A stretch of 26,645 nt of DNA, taken from NCBI GenBank assembly GCA_022925895.1, contig JAKSYS010000768.1:1-26645 (forward strand), written 5' to 3'. The notes beneath the pieces are model-generated. The model worked only from the letters and a program-made list of their open reading frames with translations, ran no database searches and was not told where the DNA came from. The stretch's first letter is position 1. Every line of letters starts with the position of its first letter. The stretch comes from Fragilaria crotonensis (Eukaryota; Bacillariophyta; Fragilariophyceae; Fragilariales; Fragilariaceae). Both the position numbers and the translations under genes were made by a program. This document shows, one piece after another, positions 20,738-26,645 of this stretch.

Positions 20738-22104
20738 CTATTCGTCCTCCTCGTCAGTGGTGACGTCTCCTGTCTCTTCATGGATTGCTTGGAGTGCCTT
20801 CGAGAGCGATAAGATCTTGCTGTCTTTGTGTGTGGTTTGTCTTTCTTGACGTCCCTCTTGTCGCACTTGCTGGGATGATGAATCACCCATGCTCCCTTTC
20901 CATCGTGGTGGTGGGGGCAGAAATGGTACGTCTTGGAGTTCACATCCTTTGTCTTTGCTTCTCCATCGGCCGGTGGAATCAACTTCCAAGCATACTTTTC
21001 GGCAAACTTGGCTTCCTTGGCGTCTCGCCTTCTTCTTTCTCCTTTCTTGTTGTTCCCTTTCTTTCCTTTTTCAGCACTCGTTTGTGCCGGAGTCGGCTTA
21101 GTCTCTCTGGCGTCGATCCTGGCCGTGAGTGCCATGATCTGTTCGGCCTCGATGGATGGCGCTTGCCATTCGTCGGCTCTCTTGCGGTCCAGATACTTGT
21201 TGAGCGCAACTTGCATGAGGTGCTTGGCAGTCACTTCCTTTCCGTCGTCGTACCGATCCCTCTGTCTTTCAATGTAGTCGTTGAACTTCTTGTCTGGGAC
21301 TGCCTTGAACGCTAGGAATAGCTGGATCACAAGGTCGGATGACACTTCGCCGCGCGCCGACAATTGCTCGACTTGCGACGTGACATATAGGTTGAACGCT
21401 TCGATGTCGTAACTCAATTCGAGCATCTTGCTTGGAAGGTGGTTGAGGTTTTCTCGGATGTGAAAAACGGTCGAACGCGTGTCGACGGTCGTGTTCCTGA
21501 CAATGACTTTGAGGAAGCTTGGTCCGTTTCCGATCTGAATTCCTCCTGGAGTCATGATCGTGTAGTCATCGAAGTCGGAGAGCACCATGAGCTTAGCCTC
21601 CTCGCTGAGCGATTCTTCCAGAAAATCAAACATCTGAGATGCGTTCTGAGCGTCCCTTCCTCTAAGTGATTCGTAGGTTTGGGCATGAGCTCTGACTGCG
21701 GAGAGGCTGATCAAGCCATACTGTTCAAGCAGGTTCCTGGTCGACCCATCGTCCATGGGGATGTTGATAATCCTGTCCCATCCAAACTTCTGGGCTCTCT
21801 TTCCGACGGCTTTGAGGAACAGGTGCATGTCGCCTGCTTTTCCCGAATACTTGGTCGCGAGTGCTTGGACTGCGGCGTTGTAGAGCTTCATCCCGTCGCT
21901 GGTTCCATAGTTGATGATACCGTCTTTGGCTTGAGCCGGGGTACGAGCGAAGTGGTCGCCAGCTGCAGCTGGCCCAGCGGCAGCTGGTCCAGCTCCGGGA
22001 GCTGGGATTCCGACAGGAATAGGTGCGGGGGCGGCTGCGGCAGCAGCCTCCAACGCAGCTGCGACAGCAGCATCAATGCGGGCCTGGATGGCTTCTTCGT
22101 CCAT
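20738..22104 (-). CDS. Copia Gag protein
   Basis: About 455 codons, from ATG 22104-22102 (MDEEAIQARIDAAV) to TAG 20738-20740. An Ala/Pro-rich N-terminal stretch is followed by a helical capsid-like region and a basic segment (GKKGNNKKGERRRRD). A zinc-finger-like motif YHFCPHHHDGKGAWVIHHPSKC lies near 20870-20935; it looks like the type of finger found in diatom CoDi Gags rather than a standard CCHC knuckle. One frame break lies near 20830, after which the protein continues SKILSLSKALQAIHEETGDV and ends in an acidic tail TTDEEDE. Gag packages the RNA. It ends in a stop just before the Pol region, so Pol expression would require readthrough, a frameshift or a separate start. Confidence 0.85.
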
Positions 22105-22188
22105 CGGAACAAGACCTTGAATCCTTCTGGATCGTCGTTGATAGTCCGTTGTAGGACGAGCTAGTACTGCTGTTTCGCAGAGGAAGCG
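22105..22188 (-). other. Copia 5' leader (primer-binding region)
   Basis: 84 bp between the 5' LTR and gag. On the sense strand it begins CGCTTCCTCTGCGAAACAGC right after the LTR, where the tRNA primer-binding site should be. I do not recognise a match to the 3' end of a specific tRNA; Copia elements often use an internal tRNA fragment instead. Confidence 0.4.
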
Positions 22189-22518
22189 TGTGGGAAATCA
22201 GTCTAACCCGTAGGAAATAGATTGATTGGTGGTCAGTATTAATTTTATAATAAAAGTGAGCTTAATCTACTCATTCAATCTTCATCGTTGGAACATCCGT
22301 CCAATCGATATAGATCCATTTTTGAAACAGCCGAAACTGATTCACGATCATTGTATGTTCGTTGAATACCGTAGATATGTCGCAGGTCCCTTTCTTAAAT
22401 CATACTCTATGTACAATCCAGAACACCGTTGTAAATGATCATCCGATATTGATATCGTGTATGATGGCGTGATCCGACTGTAGCATGGTATCCCGTGCCA
22501 ATATCCGATAATCCCACA
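22189..22518 (-). repeat. Copia 5' LTR
   Basis: 330 bp, apparently identical to 16079-16408. In the sense orientation an AT-rich stretch containing TTTTATTATAAAATTAAT (about 22233-22255) is a candidate TATA region. This LTR ends only about 70 bp upstream of the glycosyltransferase start codon. Confidence 0.95.
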
Positions 22519-22523
22519 GGGGA
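22519..22523. repeat. Copia target-site duplication, right copy
   Basis: GGGGA, matching 16074-16078. Confidence 0.75.
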
Positions 22524-22589
22524 GAGAATCAACTCATCCGCAGCATGTGCTGATGACATCGATGACCGATTCCGAACTGCGAAATAGAG

Positions 22590-24163
22590 ATGACAACAAC
22601 CGCGCATAGAATGGTACGTGAAGCTTAGACTGAGTCTGATACATTCATTCTGCACTTTGAATTTTAGCAATACACTAATAATTGCTGACAGGCAAGAAAA
22701 CGACATCGTCGGTGGCCTCCTCTGTTCTCCGTGTTGACAGTGGCCCTGAGTGCGACTGGAGGACTGATTGTCTTTCTCAATTCCTTTCACAACACCGGTG
22801 TGAAAAGTGACATGTTTATCAGGCAAACAAATTCTGGAATTGATGGAAAAGCAGGGTTTCCGACCAAGTCTCGTCTGCCTGCCGAAGGCTCATTCAACAA
22901 CATCCCGATCTCCCATAACGAAAGATACCTGCATTCCACATACTCTTGCGTTGGCGAAAACTTTCGAGATGACGCCTGGTATTATCGCTCCTGCAAGTTT
23001 CGCAACCTCTGTTTTGACTTGTCCAATCGTACCTATGTACTGTTCCAATCACAAGATGACCAGAAATTCGAACAGCTTGCACGAGACAACAATCGGACAC
23101 ACATTTCGACAACCAAAGCACTGAGCGTATCGCTCGGTGGGATTAATCGGAAATGGAGGCCAACAGATCTCGCCAAACTAGAATGGTTTCCTCGTATCGA
23201 AATGGACCAACCGCCTGGAGGTTACTACGAACTTCCGCGGATACCACTTGGTGCCGTTTCACTCCTTGGCTGGATACAACGCGGGACATTTGATGTGGGA
23301 TGATTTTTCGCCATTTTCAAACTGTTGCAAATGTTTGATCTTCTACATAACAATCTCCTGCTGACTAAAATTGAACGTAAAGTGTGGGGATCCTGCGACT
23401 GGAATCCCAAGAAGACAGTCACGTGCAATCATCTGTTTCAAAAATTCCTCCCCGCAATGGGGCTCGATCAAATATCGACAATCAACTCTACGAACCATGA
23501 TTTTAACTTGACGGTTGGTGCGCTCAAGAGTAACTATGTCTGTGCTTCTCATGGCGCAGCTGGTTTGGGTATGTTGACAGATCACGGTCTGAAATTACAT
23601 GGATGGGACGAAGAAGATTGGGAATCAACCGTCAACACAGGACGTGGTCACGCATTTTATGAGTTCCAATCCTTCATGCTGCGCAATTTGGGCGTTTCTT
23701 CTCCCACAACGCTGGGTCCGCCACAACATCTGTTTTTCACGATATTCGTCCAGCACAAAGGTCGACTGAAAGGATTTGGGAAACAGGTGAAGCTATTGAA
23801 ACGTTCTATACAAAATCCCACAACATCACGATTTCTGGGTCAGAGATGAGTAAATTGTCTCTCTATTCACAAGCTGAGATGGCCAGTCAGGCCGCCATTT
23901 TGTGTGACGGTGGTTGGTGGTGGCGCCATGACAGCCACATTTTTACCTCGCGGTGCGACCCCATTTTGTACTACGAAGCAACGGGTGGGCTGAAGCGAGA
24001 CAAAGAGACAGGCAAGCCTGCATTCCTGGATTGGGATGTTCTCAATCATGCATCTCACTTGCGAGTGCATTGGTTGCCCATTGAAACCATTGACGAGCCG
24101 CAAGATTTGAACTTCTTTTTGGAACTGGTCAAACATGAAATAGAGATCATCAAGCAACTATAA
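22590..24163 (+). CDS. GT61-like (DUF563/EOGT-type) type II membrane glycosyltransferase, one intron, frame-broken
   Basis: Exon 1 is 22590-22613 (ATG...MTTTAHRM). After the intron, exon 2 (from 22692) continues in phase with a basic RKRHRRW stretch and a hydrophobic anchor (LTVALSATGGLIVFL). This is the topology of a Golgi glycosyltransferase with a lumenal catalytic domain. Family-like motifs include DDAWYYRSCKFRNLCFD, GHLMWDDFSPFSN, SNYVCASHGAAGLGM, and, near 23905-23960, VTVVGGGAMTATFLPRGA, which matches the GGGA..T..FLP motif of GT61 enzymes. The frame changes near 23280, 23318, about 23745, about 23775, 23905 and 23965, but the motifs follow in order. It ends at TAA 24161-24163, 38 bp from the stop of the convergent gene. 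The sugar donor and acceptor are unknown. It is either a pseudogene or a gene hit by sequence errors. Confidence 0.72.
22614..22691 (+). other. Spliceosomal intron in the glycosyltransferase gene
   Basis: 78 bp, with donor GTACGTG and acceptor TTGCTGACAG preceded by a possible branch region ACACTAATAATT. It is phase 0: exon 1 ends with a complete ATG codon and exon 2 opens with GCA. Removing it joins a start codon to a basic segment and a membrane anchor in one frame, which supports the call. Confidence 0.65.
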
Positions 24164-24201
24164 TTAGCACATGAACGTACACTACTTCGTCACGCCGAAA
24201 T

Positions 24202-26490
24202 TCACTTCGTGTTGTAGAACAACACATTAATGGCACAGAAACGACTGGGAACACAATCATGGATACCTACAATTCTACAGTGTCCTTGGGTATAAAGCCG
24301 GGCCTGGGCCGCGGCGGCAAGCGGAGCCAAATCTCGTTTGATTTGAGCCTTCATAACGTCCGCCGGTACAAAGGTTGGTACCAGCAATTTATCCGCTTGG
24401 CACTCGGCACATGTCGTTGATTTGCAGGTTCTGCTATCATGACCCCATGCTGCCATGCTCTCGTGGTAGGATGCAACAACATTTGCTGTCGCACCATAGC
24501 CGCTGCTGTCCTTGCTCTCGTCATCCTGAATCACAATAAACGACGGAACACCATCGACTGGGAGAGTTGGACCCGAACCTTCATCGAGAAAGCCTTCGTC
24601 CATCGGTTTGTTATACAGTTGCCCTTTCTGCCGTCGTTTGGCAGCGAAGAACAAGACCAACAAGGCAGCCAACGCAGCAACGACCACAGCCAACGTGCCT
24701 CCCACCAGCCCCTACATCCGCTGGAGAGGTCATGCTTACAGCTCCGTTCGGGTCATTCTCATCGTCGGGCGACGGAGTCGGCGCAACGGTCACCATATCA
24801 TCTCGAAAACCACGGAATGCAAGCCGCTGAATATTCTGATTTGCGTCGCGCCATCGTTCCGATGCCATGAGTTCTGTCAGGAAACTAGCAATGGTTTTCA
24901 ATACCTCCCCGGGAGATGCCGAAAACAACATCTTTGACGTGAAACCCGCATCCACAACAAAGCAGTTGAATCCATCGTCGGATGATTGTAAGTCATCATC
25001 GGCGCAGGCAAAGCCTGCAACCTTGTCCATAGGTAGCGAACTGAGATCCATGACTGTGAATGGCGTATCATTCGTGGCTTGTTGCAATTTGCGCTGTTCT
25101 TGCATGTCGCAGGTTAGGAATTCCACTCCAATCTGCCTATGTAGAATAGGCTCAATTTCCATAACCACTGAATCTGCGCTGATAGCCGGTTTCAGAATCA
25201 TAACATATTGAAACTCGAGCACGTTAGTGGACGCTCCAGTTTCGTTTGCAGGTTGACCGGCACATTCAGATAAGAGTGCTACTTCGCCTCCATTTAATCC
25301 GCCATTTTGATCTGTTGAATTGCCTCCATCACCATCACCGATTGGATTTCCATTTTCATCGATGCGTATAGTAACAAAGGCAGAACTAGTTGGCAGAGCC
25401 GATGCCGAGGGAAACACAGATGACATGTTGCCGGATGACATGCTGCTAGGAGTGTCAGTTGTTATACGCGAGGGTTCTCGTGTCGGGTCCTTCGAGGCGA
25501 AGGCCATGAGCCTTGCGTGACATACGGCGTAGGCTCCCGTAGGAACGTCGGTGGATGAAGGTGATGACAAGTCCGTCGGGTCTATCGTAGGCGAAGGCCA
25601 TGAACCTTGCGTGACATACGGCGTAGGCCCGCGTAGGCAAATCTGTGGATAACGATGATGGCAAGTCCGTCGGGTCCATCGTAGGCGATGGTCGTGAGCC
25701 TTGTGTGGGATAAGGCGTCGGCTCCCACGTAGGCGAATCTGGGGATGAAGATGATGGCAAGTCCGTCGGATACATCGTAGCAAGCGTTGTCTGCTGTCTC
25801 GTTGGCGACGGTGACAAAAATCTAGAAGGTAAGTCTGAAGGATATTGGACGGCAAATGCGATATCAGTTGATATTCTGTAGGTGTTGGTGCAGGCGACCA
25901 AGGCCCCTCTTGAAGGCCAAGGAGTGATCGCTGGGGAAGACTGTGGATGGAACCATTGCCGGAGCAATAGGCTGTTTTGATAATAAGCTGACCGGGGCAT
26001 TGTCTCCTGTCTCGGGCATCGATGGAAAGGTCGTCGGCGCAATAGGCGAATCTGAGATAGAGTTGACAGGTCTATTGGTTCCTGTCTCGAACACCGGAGG
26101 AGCCATTGTTGGTTCTGATATAGTACTGACAGGTGCATTGCCTGCTGTATTCAGCATCGATGGAGCTAAAGTTAAGGCCACAGTCGGTTCTGAGATTGTA
26201 CTTATCGGTGAAGCCACTGTCGGTTCAGAGATTGTGTTGCCAGATCCATTGCTATCCAGTGGGTCGACTGTGGTAGGGTCATCCGTTTCATCCTGCGCCA
26301 GATTAGGCGGTCTCACCATCACGTTTTCCTGATCTGACTGTGGGATAGGGATCGACGCAGTGGATGCGCCATTCGGATCGTCTAATTGCCGAATCAGGGT
26401 ACCTTGAACCGAAACCCCTTGCCGCTTTGATCTCCCTTTAATAGAGTTCGTTGATGCCAGCACCAGGACACTCAGAAGAAGGTGGTTCAT
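24202..26490 (-). CDS. Type I membrane surface protein with Pro/Thr/Ser repeat stalk, frame-broken
   Basis: It starts at ATG 26490-26488 with a signal peptide (MNHLLLSVLVLASTNS). The order is: a long Pro/Thr/Ser-rich stalk of imperfect repeats (ISEPTVAP-like units of about 26-30 residues, then PTDLPSSSSTDLPT-like units); a roughly 170-residue non-repetitive domain (about 25250-24760) with four well-spaced cysteines (LLSECAGQ, FLTCDMQ, FACADDD, FNCFVVD); a transmembrane segment GGTLAVVVAALAALLVLFFA; a basic stop-transfer KRRQKG; and a cytoplasmic tail. I do not recognise the globular domain. Frame breaks occur at about 25880, within the stalk repeats and near 24725. In the tail, dropping one G near 24285 would end the protein in an acidic DTVEL about 70 bp earlier. 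The layout suggests a heavily O-glycosylated cell-surface or cell-wall protein. Confidence 0.65.
25502..25783 (-). repeat. Tandem repeat of about 94 bp, three copies, coding
   Basis: Units start at about 25502, 25596 and 25690. Each contains a version of CATGAGCCTTGCGTGACATA and GGCAAGTCCGTCGGGTCCAT (plus-strand wording), with partial copies on both sides. In the sense direction they encode PTPYVTQGSWPSPT and DPTDLPSSSSTDLPT-like strings. A 93-bp unit would keep frame; the observed spacing of 94 fits single-base indels in at least two copies. Confidence 0.7.
25940..26250 (-). repeat. Degenerate coding repeats of the distal stalk
   Basis: About four imperfect units of roughly 78-90 bp encode strings such as NAPVSTISEPTMAPP, RPVNSISDSPIAPT and NAPVSLLSKQPIAPA. 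They are all in one frame and of the same general Pro/Thr/Ser composition as the 94-bp units, but distinct in sequence. Confidence 0.65.
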
Positions 26491-26558
26491 TCTTCCTTTT
26501 TTTACTAATCATCAAGCTGACATCGGCTTCATATCGATCAGGTATATTAGCAACACGA

Positions 26559-26645
26559 ATGGGCTGCAAAGAAGCCCTCTCTATGCTATTTCGCACGAAT
26601 CGAGTCGTAATTCTGGACGTCGGTCAAGTTTTGATGCGTCTTCTT
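26559..26645 (+). CDS. Possible start of a further gene, cut by the window end
   Basis: From ATG 26559 the frame is open for 29 codons to the end of the window (MGCKEALSMLF...). It would be divergent from the surface-protein gene, whose ATG is 68 bp away. The length is too short to judge, so this is only a candidate. Confidence 0.25.
   Translation, partial: MGCKEALSMLFRTNRVVILDVGQVLMRLL

Larger units (their letters stand above)
16079..22518 (-). mobile_element. Ty1/Copia LTR retrotransposon (diatom CoDi-like), full length, 6,440 bp
   Basis: Two 330-bp LTRs flank gag and pol, which read on the - strand. The domain order protease, integrase, reverse transcriptase, RNase H is the Copia order. 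The two LTRs appear identical base for base by eye, and the insertion is flanked by GGGGA on both sides, so it is recent. Pol nevertheless contains several single-base frame breaks. Either this copy was mobilised in trans while defective, or the breaks are sequence errors. Confidence 0.93.

Noticed and set aside
20785-21315. 176-codon ORF on the + strand opposite gag
   Set aside because: It is the antisense of the Gag coding region; composition is Leu/Ser/Phe-rich as expected of a shadow frame.
16442-22104. Programmed ribosomal frameshifting as the reason for the Copia frame changes
   Set aside because: One site at the Gag-Pol junction would be normal, but eight or more changes within Pol domains are not, and they look like those in host genes.
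25502-25783. CRISPR-like array
   Set aside because: Long contiguous units without spacers, in a coding stalk of a eukaryotic surface protein; an ordinary coding minisatellite.

Overview
The window looks like nuclear DNA of a stramenopile alga, most likely a diatom. This is inferred from compact, mostly intron-poor genes, a 78-nt GT-AG intron, a Copia-type retrotransposon whose Gag and Pol resemble diatom 'CoDi' elements, a GT61-like glycosyltransferase and a VWA/alpha-kinase family. No species can be named from the sequence alone.

Layout. (1) 1-2130 (+): the C-terminal part of COG5, a Golgi tethering-complex subunit. (2) 2340-4593 and 5184-7432 (both -): a tandem pair of VWA/alpha-kinase (VwkA-like) genes. 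(3) 7433-8258: a spacer dense in GTAC motifs. (4) 8259-9020 (+): a divergent small GTPase, tail to tail with (5) 9112-10143 (-): an OB-fold plus SAM-methyltransferase fusion. (6) 10277-15710: a complete Mutator-like element (MULE) with 77-bp terminal inverted repeats and a perfect 9-bp target duplication. It carries a FAR1/DDE/SWIM transposase on the - strand and a convergent accessory ORF on the + strand. (7) 16079-22518: a full-length Copia LTR retrotransposon on the - strand, with two 330-bp LTRs that read as identical and a 5-bp target duplication. (8) 22590-24163 (+): a type II membrane GT61-like glycosyltransferase with one small intron. (9) 24202-26490 (-): a type I membrane surface protein with a Pro/Thr/Ser-rich repeat stalk. 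(10) 26559-26645 (+): a possible start of the next gene.

The MULE and the Copia element lie 368 bp apart, between the methyltransferase and the glycosyltransferase. Without them, these two genes would be a head-to-head pair separated by about 0.56 kb.

Single-base frame breaks occur in nearly every long gene, host and transposon alike, in places where the protein similarity clearly continues in another frame. The simplest explanation is residual indel errors of a long-read assembly. Real decay of one alpha-kinase copy, the MULE and the glycosyltransferase cannot be excluded. Genes are therefore given as whole spans, with the breaks noted.

The most novel-looking item is the MULE's convergent second ORF. 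It sits in the position mudrB occupies in maize MuDR but is a different kind of protein, and its HxD...H pattern is compatible with an Fe(II)/2-oxoglutarate dioxygenase-like fold.
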